A DNA stretch of 5,273 nt from the NCBI GenBank assembly GCA_937911795.1, contig CALDPJ010000301.1:1-5273 (forward strand), read 5' to 3'. The position numbers were made by a program, and so were the translations under genes. Under the pieces are notes generated by a model. That model searched no databases. It was not told where the DNA came from and was given only the letters and a program-made list of their open reading frames with translations. Position 1 is the stretch's first letter. Each line of letters begins with the position of its first letter. Below are positions 1 to 5,273 of this stretch, one piece after another. The DNA comes from an uncultured Flavobacteriales bacterium. GTDB lineage: Bacteria; Bacteroidota; Bacteroidia; Flavobacteriales_D; SKUL01.

Positions 1-2
1 CG

Positions 3-971
3 GTGAGTGCGGTGCGTGGTCTCTTGTTCGCTGCAGCGTTGCAACAAGCTGCGGATCAACAACCATTACTCGACGAATTTGAAAAAACGCTCCATCAATC
101 TTCACCCGAAGATTTGGTTCCGATGATAGAGGCTTTGGTATGGGCGCCGGCATCTGCGCCGCTGCTCGATTCACTGGTTTTATCGGATGCTCCGGAGATT
201 TCCACCGCTGCATTCACCGCACAACTGAAACACTTTGAGAATACAGATAAAACATGTGAAGCCTGGCAACAATTCGTAAACCGGGTTCTGGTCCGTGCCG
301 ATTACGGACAGCTGGCGGTGCTGGGAAATTATTTGCGCCAGGAAAATTTTGAGCGCAGGAATTGTCTTTCAGAAATTTCATTCGCAGAAACCATGGCGGC
401 CATCCAACTCCCGGCCGGTATCGAAGCATGGATTGAACTCAACCATCTAGAATCTCAACGCAGCGGTAACCCTTTGTTGCCACAACCGGAGATGAATTAT
501 TATAACATCAACTGGAACCTCCTCGAAGATGTCGGTCCCCAGCCCGAAATTGTGATTCAAACTACCCGTGGCGCTTGTACGCTGGTGTTGCTTCCGGAAG
601 ATGCTCCGGCAACCGTTTCGCACCTGCTCGAATTGATTGATGAAGGGTTCTTCAACGGCAAATCTTTTCACCGGGTGGTACCCAATTTTGTGGTTCAGAC
701 TGGTTGCCCGCGTGGAGATGGATTCGGAAGCGGAAATGTATTGCTGCGCTCAGAATTCAGTCCGTTGCATTATGGGCCGGGAGTAGCCGGAATGGCGTCT
801 GCCGGGCCGGATACCGAAAGCACGCAATGGTTCATTTCGCACCGCACCACGCCGCACCTCGACGGCAGATACACGATCTTCGGAGCCGTTGTGGAAGGAA
901 TGGACGTGATCTGGAATTTAACGCGCGGCGATAAAATTGAATCCATCGAAGTGAAGAAAAGTCAGCGGTAA
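3..971 (+). CDS. Cyclophilin-type peptidyl-prolyl cis-trans isomerase, C-terminal part (5' end outside window)
   Basis: This is the C-terminal 322 codons of a protein that catalyses cis-trans isomerisation of prolyl peptide bonds, probably acting as a folding helper. The cyclophilin domain spans about residues 183-317. By alignment from memory with human CypA, the catalytic and binding residues are His223-Arg224 (in FHRVVP), Phe229, Gln232, Met264, Gln275 and Phe277. The position of CypA Trp121 is His285 (PHLDG), a common bacterial variant associated with lower cyclosporin affinity. Residues 1 to about 150 are helix-rich and resemble no domain I can name with certainty. Large Bacteroidota isomerases often carry HEAT-like repeats before the cyclophilin domain, and this fits that plan by inference. 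The frame is open to the left edge, so the GTG at position 3 is probably an internal Val codon and not the start. No strong terminator follows directly; the nearest candidate is about 350 bases downstream. Confidence 0.93.
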   Translation: MSAVRGLLFAAALQQAADQQPLLDEFEKTLHQSSPEDLVPMIEALVWAPASAPLLDSLVLSDAPEISTAAFTAQLKHFENTDKTCEAWQQFVNRVLVRADYGQLAVLGNYLRQENFERRNCLSEISFAETMAAIQLPAGIEAWIELNHLESQRSGNPLLPQPEMNYYNINWNLLEDVGPQPEIVIQTTRGACTLVLLPEDAPATVSHLLELIDEGFFNGKSFHRVVPNFVVQTGCPRGDGFGSGNVLLRSEFSPLHYGPGVAGMASAGPDTESTQWFISHRTTPHLDGRYTIFGAVVEGMDVIWNLTRGDKIESIEVKKSQR

Positions 972-1037
972 ACGCTAACGATCCTGGATAAATATTTTGT
1001 GCATCCTAATGAATGTGATGCTGTTTCCGCCGCAAAA

Positions 1038-1190
1038 TTATAGTCGGTCGTGGAAGTAATAGTATTGGTCTAAGAAAAGCCGGGGCAGAATTTCACTGTG
1101 CCAGAAAACCGAACCAAAATGGCCGGATTTTAATTTTTCAAAAGAGATGCGGAGGAGCAACTTCAGGTGGTTGTTGGCCTCGCGGCGCAT
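1038..1190 (-). CDS. Possible small ORF, 50 aa, unrecognised
   Basis: The minus strand is open from an ATG at 1190-1188 to a TAA at 1040-1038. An in-frame TGA lies only four codons upstream of the ATG, so the start cannot move far. The product would be basic and aromatic-rich, with a Leu-rich stretch near residues 9-13 and a Tyr-Tyr-Tyr-Phe-His cluster near residues 43-47. I recognise no family, signal peptide or transmembrane segment. An open frame of this length is expected by chance fairly often at this base composition, and no promoter is evident. It could equally be a decayed gene fragment or simple non-coding DNA. Confidence 0.15.
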   Translation of the reverse strand: MRREANNHLKLLLRISFEKLKSGHFGSVFWHSEILPRLFLDQYYYFHDRL

Positions 1191-1238
1191 CCGGACATTT
1201 CATGTTGAAAACTTAAAATGAATGTGGATTAAATTCGA

Positions 1239-1269
1239 TTGTGTCCGAGATTTATTTTAGCAACTTTTG
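1239..1269 (+). promoter_or_regulatory. Weak Bacteroidota-type promoter candidate for the nrdB leader
   Basis: A TTG at 1239-1241 is followed after 20 bases by AACTTTTG at 1262-1269. This matches the Bacteroidota -7 consensus TAnnTTTG except at the first base, and the spacing lies in the usual range for the -33/-7 pair. Transcription would begin near 1273-1276, just ahead of the hairpin at 1279-1298. A competing candidate is TTG 1205-1207 with TAAATTCG at 1230-1237 (22-base spacing, one mismatch). Neither is a full match, so the true nrdB promoter may be elsewhere, including between the terminator-like hairpin and nrdB. Confidence 0.2.
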
Positions 1270-1278
1270 TAATCACTG

Positions 1279-1298
1279 TGCGGGAAATATCGCCCGCA
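1279..1298 (+). promoter_or_regulatory. GC-rich hairpin in the nrdB upstream region
   Basis: TGCGGG (1279-1284) pairs perfectly with CCCGCA (1293-1298) around an 8-base loop. No T-tract follows, so this is not itself a terminator. It sits 25 bases before the terminator-like hairpin at 1324-1347. If transcription starts near 1275, it would be the first structure of the leader RNA or of a short RNA ending at that terminator. A six-base stem alone is modest evidence. Confidence 0.3.
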
Positions 1299-1323
1299 AT
1301 TTCTGAAGAAGAATTAAAATCTT

Positions 1324-1347
1324 AAGGCCTGTCAATCAGGTCTTTTT
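1324..1347 (+). terminator. Intrinsic terminator-like hairpin upstream of nrdB
   Basis: AAGGCCTG (1324-1331) pairs with CAGGTCTT (1337-1344) through one G-T wobble, with the 5-base loop TCAAT and three further T residues after the stem. This is the shape of a rho-independent terminator reading rightward. It lies 353 bases after the cyclophilin stop and 79 bases before the nrdB start, with no confident gene directly in front of it. It may end the cyclophilin transcript, end a short RNA, or act as an attenuator in the nrdB leader. The reverse orientation has a poorer T-tract. Confidence 0.6.
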
Positions 1348-1370
1348 AGTCGGGTATAGCATTATCCGTC

Positions 1371-1394
1371 CGGGGAATTTTTTTCCCGAAAAAA
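1371..1394 (+). promoter_or_regulatory. Hairpin with two alternative pairings just before nrdB
   Basis: CGGGGAA (1371-1377) can pair with TTTCCCG (1382-1388), with one G-T wobble and a TTTT loop. Alternatively, the T-run 1379-1384 can pair with the A-run 1389-1394 around the loop CCCG. The two pairings exclude each other. The second one would cover the A of the small leader-ORF ATG at 1394. The G/C-containing form looks more stable. A regulatory role is inference only. Confidence 0.3.
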
Positions 1395-1429
1395 TGAGTT
1401 TGTCAATTAAAATTATAAAAAGCAAATGA
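1394..1429 (+). CDS. Possible 11-codon leader ORF overlapping the nrdB start
   Basis: The ATG at 1394-1396 opens a frame encoding MSLSIKIIKSK and ending in TGA at 1427-1429. The stop shares bases with the nrdB start in an ATGA overlap at 1426-1429, the classic geometry for stop-start translational coupling. The peptide is Lys/Ile-rich because the DNA is A/T-rich, and it shows no codon run pointing to a specific amino-acid attenuator. No Shine-Dalgarno motif precedes it, which is normal for Bacteroidota. The overlap could be coincidence in so short a frame. Confidence 0.2.
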   Translation: MSLSIKIIKSK

Positions 1430-2469
1430 GCCAGAAAAACACCACGGAAACTTCCGAAAATGTGCCTCCCGGAACAGGAATGACCGCACAACAAATCATC
1501 GATTCAGAACCGATTCTAAGCGAAAACAAGAACCGATTCGTGTTGTTTCCGATACAACACAACGATATCTGGTCATTTTACAAAAAGGCAGAGGCCAGTT
1601 TCTGGACTGCCGAAGAAATTGATCTGGAAGCCGACCTGGTGGACTGGGATCAAAAGCTCAACGAAGACGAACAACACTTCATAAAACACGTGCTTGCGTT
1701 TTTTGCTGCGAGCGACGGAATTGTCAATGAAAATCTCGCGGAAAATTTTGTAGCCGAAGTGCAGTACACCGAAGCCAAATTCTTTTACGGCTTTCAGATC
1801 ATGATGGAGAACATCCACTCTGAGACGTATTCGTTATTGATCGACACTTACATTAAAGACAATAAAGAAAAGAACGAATTGTTCAACGCCATCGAAACGC
1901 TGGATTGCGTGAAGAAAAAGGCCGATTGGGCGCTGAACTGGATCGAGAGCGATTCGTTTGCCGAACGTATCGTTGCCTTTGCCGCAGTAGAGGGTATTTT
2001 CTTTTCAGGAAGCTTTTGCTCTATTTTCTGGCTCAAGAAACGCGGTCTGATGCCGGGGCTCAGCTTCTCGAACGAGTTGATTTCGCGAGATGAGGGACTG
2101 CACTGCGATTTCGCTTGCCTGCTCTACACCGAGCACATCAAAAATAAATTACCAGAAGAGCGCGTACGCAAAATAATTGTAGATGCGGTGGACATTGAGA
2201 AGGACTTTGTATGCGAGGCGTTGCCGGTAAAACTGATTGGCATGAACGCCGATCTGATGAGTCAGTACATTGAATTTGTGGCAGACAGACTGCTGATGGA
2301 ATTGGGGTGTGAGAAGGTATACAATGCTACCAATCCTTTCGACTTTATGGAGATGATTTCGCTGCAGGGCAAAACCAACTTCTTCGAAAAACGCGTCGCC
2401 GAGTATCAAAAGGCCGGCGTTATGAGCGAAAAGGGAAGCAGTGCGTTTACGACCGACGCTGACTTTTAA
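1426..2469 (+). CDS. nrdB: Ribonucleoside-diphosphate reductase, small (beta/R2) subunit, class I
   Basis: The 347-residue R2 subunit carries the di-iron centre and stable tyrosyl radical that starts catalysis in NrdA, for cytoplasmic aerobic dNTP synthesis. By alignment from memory with human RRM2 and E. coli R2, the metal ligands are Asp97, Glu128, His131, Glu189, Glu223 and His226. Tyr135 (ENIHSETY) is the radical tyrosine, which argues against the class Ic (Tyr-less) form. Tyr327 and the C-terminal tail ending FTTDADF match the radical-transfer and NrdA-docking tail. Long blocks, for example around 91-103, 186-226 and 267-293, match eukaryotic R2 almost residue for residue. The first 30 residues are a variable tail with no ATP-cone. 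The ATG at 1426 is chosen because the R2 homology begins soon after it and the leader is A/T-rich; no Shine-Dalgarno motif is seen. nrdA follows after 41 bases, so co-transcription is likely. Confidence 0.98.
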   Translation: MSQKNTTETSENVPPGTGMTAQQIIDSEPILSENKNRFVLFPIQHNDIWSFYKKAEASFWTAEEIDLEADLVDWDQKLNEDEQHFIKHVLAFFAASDGIVNENLAENFVAEVQYTEAKFFYGFQIMMENIHSETYSLLIDTYIKDNKEKNELFNAIETLDCVKKKADWALNWIESDSFAERIVAFAAVEGIFFSGSFCSIFWLKKRGLMPGLSFSNELISRDEGLHCDFACLLYTEHIKNKLPEERVRKIIVDAVDIEKDFVCEALPVKLIGMNADLMSQYIEFVADRLLMELGCEKVYNATNPFDFMEMISLQGKTNFFEKRVAEYQKAGVMSEKGSSAFTTDADF

Positions 2470-2510
2470 TTACGAACCGATCCGTTTAACCTACTAATAT
2501 CCCAAGCATT

Positions 2511-4871
2511 ATGTATGTAGTCAAAAGAGATGGCCGCAAGGAATCTGTTAAATTTGATAAAATAACTGCCCGTGTTAAAAAGCTGTGTTACGGGCTCAAT
2601 TCGATTGTCGATCCAACGGTGGTGGCCATGAAGGTCATCGAAGGGGTTTACGAAGGAGTGACCACTTCTGCACTGGATAACCTGGCTGCCGAAACCGCCG
2701 CTTCGCACGTGGTAAAACACCCCGATTACGCGCTGCTCGCCTCGCGTATCGCCGTTTCGAACCTGCACAAAAACACGAAGAAATCGTTTTCCGAAACGAT
2801 GCAGTTGCTGCACGACTACATTGATCCGAAGAACGGCGAAAACGCTGCACTCATCGCTGACGACGTTCATCAGATCATTCAGGACAATGCAGAATTGCTC
2901 GATTCCACGATCATTTACGACCGTGATTTCCGCTATGATTTCTTCGGATTTAAAACACTCGAACGTTCTTACCTACTGAAACTTAACGGGCAGGTAGCCG
3001 AACGTCCGCAACACCTGCTCATGCGTGTGGCGGTGGGAATTCACAAAGAAGATATTGACGCTGCAATCGATTCCTATCACCTGATGTCGGAAGGATGGTT
3101 TACCCATGCAACACCGACACTTTTCAATGCCGGTACGCCCAAGCCACAAATGTCGTCGTGCTTTTTGCTTACGATGAAGGAAGATAGCATCCAGGGAATT
3201 TACGATACACTTACCCAATGCGCCCGGATTTCACAATCGGCCGGAGGAATCGGACTTTCGATACACGATGTTCGCGCTAAAGGATCCTACATCAAAGGCA
3301 CCAACGGAACCTCCAACGGAATCGTTCCGATGTTGAAAGTATTCAACGATACAGCCCGATATGTGGATCAGGGTGGCGGAAAACGCAAGGGTTCTTTCGC
3401 GATATACATAGAGCCATGGCACGCGGATATTTTTGATTTCCTCGATCTGAAAAAGAATCACGGAAAGGAAGAACAGCGCGCGCGCGACTTGTTTTACGCA
3501 CTATGGGTTCCCGATTTGTTTATGAAACGAGTGGAGGAAGATGGTGAATGGACATTGATGTGCCCGAATGAATGTCCCGGTCTTTCGGATACGCACAGTG
3601 CTGCATTCGAAGAATTGTACACCCGATACGAGAAAGAAGGGAAAGGCCGTAAAACCATTCGCGCCCAGGAATTGTGGAACCAGATTGTAGAATCACAGGT
3701 CGAAACCGGAACGCCGTACATGTTGTACAAGGATGCGTGCAATGCTAAATCGAATCAGCAGAACCTCGGAACCATCAAGAGTTCCAACCTGTGTACCGAA
3801 ATTCTGGAATACACCGCTCCCGACGAAGTTGCGGTTTGTAATCTCGCGTCGGTTGCGCTACCGAAATTTGTGAAAGACAATAAATTCAATCACCAGAAGC
3901 TGTTTGATGTGGTGTATCACATGACCGGCAATCTCAATAAAATCATCGACACCAATTACTACCCGATTGCCGAAGCGCGCCGTTCAAATATGCGTCACCG
4001 CCCGATTGGAATCGGTGTGCAGGGACTGGCCGATGCTTTTATCCTGATGCGTTATCCTTTCGACTCTCCCGAAGCGCGGCAACTGAATAAGGATGTTTTC
4101 GAAACGATTTATTACGCTGCGATGACGGCTTCGAAGGATCTGGCCAAAGAGAACGGAGCATATGAAACCTACGAAGGGTCGCCGGTTTCTAAAGGTATTT
4201 TCCAATTCGACATGTGGGGAGTAGAGCCTTCTGACCGATGGGAATGGGATGTTTTACGTGAAGAAGTGGCCAAATTCGGCGTGCGGAATTCATTGTTACT
4301 GGCTCCGATGCCCACCGCGTCAACCGCTCAGATTCTCGGCAACAACGAGTGTTTCGAGCCGTACACATCAAACATCTACACCCGTCGCGTAATTTCCGGT
4401 GAGTTTATCGTGGTGAACAAATACCTGCTGAAGGATCTGGTGAAACTTGGCCTTTGGAATGACAGCCTCAAGAATAAACTGATTGCCAGCAACGGATCGG
4501 TTCAGCACATCGAAGAAATTCCGGACAATCTTAAAGCTCTCTATAAAACCGCCTGGGAAATCAGTCAGCGTGCAATAGTGGATATGGCCGCCGATCGCGG
4601 AGCATATATCTGCCAGTCGCAATCGCTGAATATCTTCATGGAGAACCCGAACTTCGCGAAACTCACGTCGATGCACTTTTATGGCTGGAAAAAAGGTCTT
4701 AAAACCGGAATGTACTACCTCCGAACCAAGGCCGCGGCCGATGCGATTAAATTCACGGTAGAAAAAGAACGCAAAGTAAAAGTAGTTGACACTTCAGCGG
4801 CCGAACTGGAAATGGAAGCACAGGCCTGTTCAATAGAAAACGGCCCCGATTGCGAAATGTGCAGCGGATAA
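2511..4871 (+). CDS. nrdA: Ribonucleoside-diphosphate reductase, large (alpha/R1) subunit, class I
   Basis: This catalytic subunit reduces ribonucleoside diphosphates to deoxyribonucleoside diphosphates together with NrdB. Its 786 residues are close to the 792 of human RRM1, which it resembles along its whole length. Residues 1 to about 90 form an ATP-cone, the overall activity site. It retains Asp56, equivalent to human Asp57 whose mutation abolishes dATP inhibition, so dATP feedback is expected. The active site has Cys217 and Cys443 (redox pair), Cys428 (thiyl radical), Asn426 and Glu430. Tyr735-Tyr736 relay the radical from NrdB. The C-terminal Cys781-x-x-Cys784 pair would be re-reduced by thioredoxin or glutaredoxin. 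Specificity loop 2 is near 285-295 and reads GGGKRKG where human has GGNKRPG. No intein, frameshift or missing residue is seen. The ATG at 2511 fits because the ATP-cone starts at residue 1 (MYVVKRDG). No terminator lies between nrdB and nrdA, and a strong one follows. Confidence 0.98.
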   Translation: MYVVKRDGRKESVKFDKITARVKKLCYGLNSIVDPTVVAMKVIEGVYEGVTTSALDNLAAETAASHVVKHPDYALLASRIAVSNLHKNTKKSFSETMQLLHDYIDPKNGENAALIADDVHQIIQDNAELLDSTIIYDRDFRYDFFGFKTLERSYLLKLNGQVAERPQHLLMRVAVGIHKEDIDAAIDSYHLMSEGWFTHATPTLFNAGTPKPQMSSCFLLTMKEDSIQGIYDTLTQCARISQSAGGIGLSIHDVRAKGSYIKGTNGTSNGIVPMLKVFNDTARYVDQGGGKRKGSFAIYIEPWHADIFDFLDLKKNHGKEEQRARDLFYALWVPDLFMKRVEEDGEWTLMCPNECPGLSDTHSAAFEELYTRYEKEGKGRKTIRAQELWNQIVESQVETGTPYMLYKDACNAKSNQQNLGTIKSSNLCTEILEYTAPDEVAVCNLASVALPKFVKDNKFNHQKLFDVVYHMTGNLNKIIDTNYYPIAEARRSNMRHRPIGIGVQGLADAFILMRYPFDSPEARQLNKDVFETIYYAAMTASKDLAKENGAYETYEGSPVSKGIFQFDMWGVEPSDRWEWDVLREEVAKFGVRNSLLLAPMPTASTAQILGNNECFEPYTSNIYTRRVISGEFIVVNKYLLKDLVKLGLWNDSLKNKLIASNGSVQHIEEIPDNLKALYKTAWEISQRAIVDMAADRGAYICQSQSLNIFMENPNFAKLTSMHFYGWKKGLKTGMYYLRTKAAADAIKFTVEKERKVKVVDTSAAELEMEAQACSIENGPDCEMCSG

Positions 4872-4895
4872 GATCGTTGAATACCGAACTGAATG

Positions 4896-4923
4896 AAACC
4901 CCGGCTGATGTCGGGGTTTTTTT
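4896..4923 (+). terminator. Strong intrinsic terminator after nrdA
   Basis: AAACCCCG (4896-4903) pairs perfectly with CGGGGTTT (4912-4919) around an 8-base loop, followed by four more T residues to 4923. It begins 24 bases after the nrdA stop codon and should end the nrdBA transcript. The reverse strand shows an A-rich arm (4896-4898) but only a short T-run, so it is mainly a rightward terminator. Confidence 0.9.
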
Positions 4924-4937
4924 GTGGCTAATTACTG

Positions 4938-4945
4938 TATATTTG
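4938..4945 (+). promoter_or_regulatory. Bacteroidota -7 promoter element (TATATTTG) for the downstream gene
   Basis: TATATTTG matches the Bacteroidota -7 consensus TAnnTTTG at every fixed position. It lies 17 bases before the ATG of the secreted repeat protein, so the untranslated leader would be only about 10-15 bases. The -33 element is less clear. TTTG at 4921-4924 is only 13 bases upstream, shorter than usual, whereas the T-run of the nrdA terminator (4917-4919) lies at the normal distance of 18 bases. Terminator and promoter may therefore share bases. A short inverted repeat GAAC-N5-GTTC (4945-4957) overlaps the expected transcription start. Confidence 0.45.
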
Positions 4946-4962
4946 AACCAATTGTTCCAATC

Positions 4963-5273
4963 ATGAAAGCTTTTCAAATTCAAATTAGCCACTATCTGCA
5001 CGTCACGTTTTTCGTAATGATTGGCGCCGCGGTTTTTGGTCAGAGTTTTACCGGATTGCAGACGGAAGTCAATCTGAATCATGTATACGATCCGAGGGCA
5101 CACATTGGTGGTGGTGCGGTAATCATCGACATCAACAACGATGGTTTTATGGATGTATATCTACCAGGAGGGAAAGGCTCCGAACAATTGCTGCTGAACA
5201 ACAATGGCGAATCGTTTACGAATATTGCAGCAGACGCCGGCTTATGGGTGGTGGACAACTTTTACACCGTGGG
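4963..5273 (+). CDS. Secreted FG-GAP/VCBS repeat protein, CRTAC1-like, N-terminal part (3' end outside window)
   Basis: This frame starts at the ATG at 4963 and is open to the right edge (103 complete codons). Residues 1 to about 26 look like a signal peptide: a Lys near the start, a hydrophobic core around 11-25 (LHVTFFVMIGAAVFG), and likely cleavage before Gln27. Next comes an FG-GAP/VCBS beta-propeller blade. GGGAVIIDINNDGFMDVYLP (49-68) contains the Asp-rich calcium-binding loop Asp56-x-Asn58-x-Asp60-Gly61-x-x-Asp64. It is followed by LLLNNNGESFTNIAADAGL, the usual second half of such a blade. The pattern resembles CRTAC1/ASPIC-UnbV-type proteins, which are abundant in Bacteroidota, often with a C-terminal type IX secretion sorting signal that cannot be checked here. 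The substrate or ligand is unknown. It appears to have its own promoter just after the nrdA terminator and no functional tie to nrdBA. Confidence 0.85.
   Translation, partial: MKAFQIQISHYLHVTFFVMIGAAVFGQSFTGLQTEVNLNHVYDPRAHIGGGAVIIDINNDGFMDVYLPGGKGSEQLLLNNNGESFTNIAADAGLWVVDNFYTV

Larger units (their letters stand above)
972..1425. other. 454-base intergenic region upstream of nrdB
   Basis: No confident protein gene lies here. The left part (972-1250) shows only short chance-length ORFs on the + strand and one 50-codon ORF on the minus strand. The right part (about 1239-1425) is richer: a weak promoter-like pair, a GC hairpin at 1279-1298, a terminator-like hairpin at 1324-1347, a second hairpin at 1371-1388, and an 11-codon ORF touching the nrdB start. 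I looked for an NrdR-box pair (ACAC...GTGT-type palindromes) and for a cobalamin-riboswitch pattern, and recognised neither by eye. The region most likely contains the 3' untranslated end of the cyclophilin transcript and the nrdB promoter and leader. Confidence 0.7.

Noticed and set aside
986..1006. GGAT-N13-ATCC shortly after the cyclophilin stop, considered as a terminator.
   Set aside because: The stem is only four base pairs with a long loop and no T-tract after it.
1151..1158. GGAGGAGC, a Shine-Dalgarno-like sequence on the + strand.
   Set aside because: No ORF of useful length starts at a suitable distance, and Shine-Dalgarno motifs are little used in Bacteroidota.
1093..1281. Direct repeat TCACTGTGC at 1093-1101 and 1273-1281, each containing the dyad CAC-T-GTG.
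   Set aside because: One 9-base match within a 454-base gap is not rarer than chance, and the two copies are 180 bases apart without matching flanks.
1200..1425. Search for NrdR boxes or a cobalamin riboswitch upstream of nrdB.
   Set aside because: No pair of NrdR-type palindromes and no B12-box-like sequence could be recognised by eye; a profile search would be needed to exclude degenerate forms.
2511..2520. ATGTATGTAG at the nrdA start, containing an out-of-frame ATG followed at once by TAG (2515-2520).
   Set aside because: A start-stop pair could in principle trap ribosomes, but it follows from common codons (Met-Tyr-Val-Val) and nothing else supports a role.
2466..2870. A 134-codon minus-strand frame over the start of nrdA.
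   Set aside because: It lies antisense to the conserved ATP-cone coding sequence and shows no domain-like features; it is a shadow of nrdA codon use.
4753..5103. A 116-codon minus-strand frame across the nrdA end and the start of the secreted protein.
   Set aside because: It overlaps two convincing + strand genes and their terminator and promoter, and its translation resembles no protein family.

Overview
The window comes from a bacterium, most likely a member of the Bacteroidota. Four observations point there. The class I ribonucleotide reductase is strongly eukaryote-like and arranged nrdB-nrdA. The start codons lack Shine-Dalgarno motifs and sit behind A/T-rich leaders. A perfect TAnnTTTG -7 element precedes the last gene. 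The flanking genes are a multidomain cyclophilin and a secreted FG-GAP/VCBS repeat protein, both common in that phylum. The genus cannot be named from this sequence.

Layout, all confident genes on the + strand: (1) positions 3-971 are the 3' part of a cyclophilin-type peptidyl-prolyl isomerase whose N-terminus lies outside the window. (2) Positions 972-1425 are 454 bases without a confident gene. They hold a weak 50-codon minus-strand ORF, two hairpins, a terminator-like hairpin about 80 bases ahead of nrdB, and an 11-codon leader ORF whose stop overlaps the nrdB start. (3) nrdB (1426-2469) and nrdA (2511-4871) encode the small and large subunits of an aerobic class Ia-type ribonucleotide reductase. 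They are separated by 41 bases with no terminator and are probably one transcript. (4) A strong intrinsic terminator (4896-4923) closes the nrdBA unit. (5) A promoter-like element right behind it leads into the start of a secreted FG-GAP/VCBS (CRTAC1-like) protein that runs off the right edge.

NrdB and NrdA together form one enzyme that makes deoxyribonucleotides for DNA synthesis and repair. NrdB holds the di-iron centre and tyrosyl radical. NrdA holds the active site, the allosteric specificity site and an N-terminal ATP-cone. Every catalytic residue I could check is present in both subunits, so the enzyme should be active and subject to dATP feedback. The cyclophilin and the secreted repeat protein have no evident functional link to it.

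I see no sign of a mobile element, CRISPR array, tRNA, rRNA or an obviously new multi-gene system. The part most worth attention is the nrdB leader, where terminator-like, hairpin and small-ORF signals are packed into about 150 bases. This could be regulation by attenuation or translational coupling, but the evidence is sequence pattern only.
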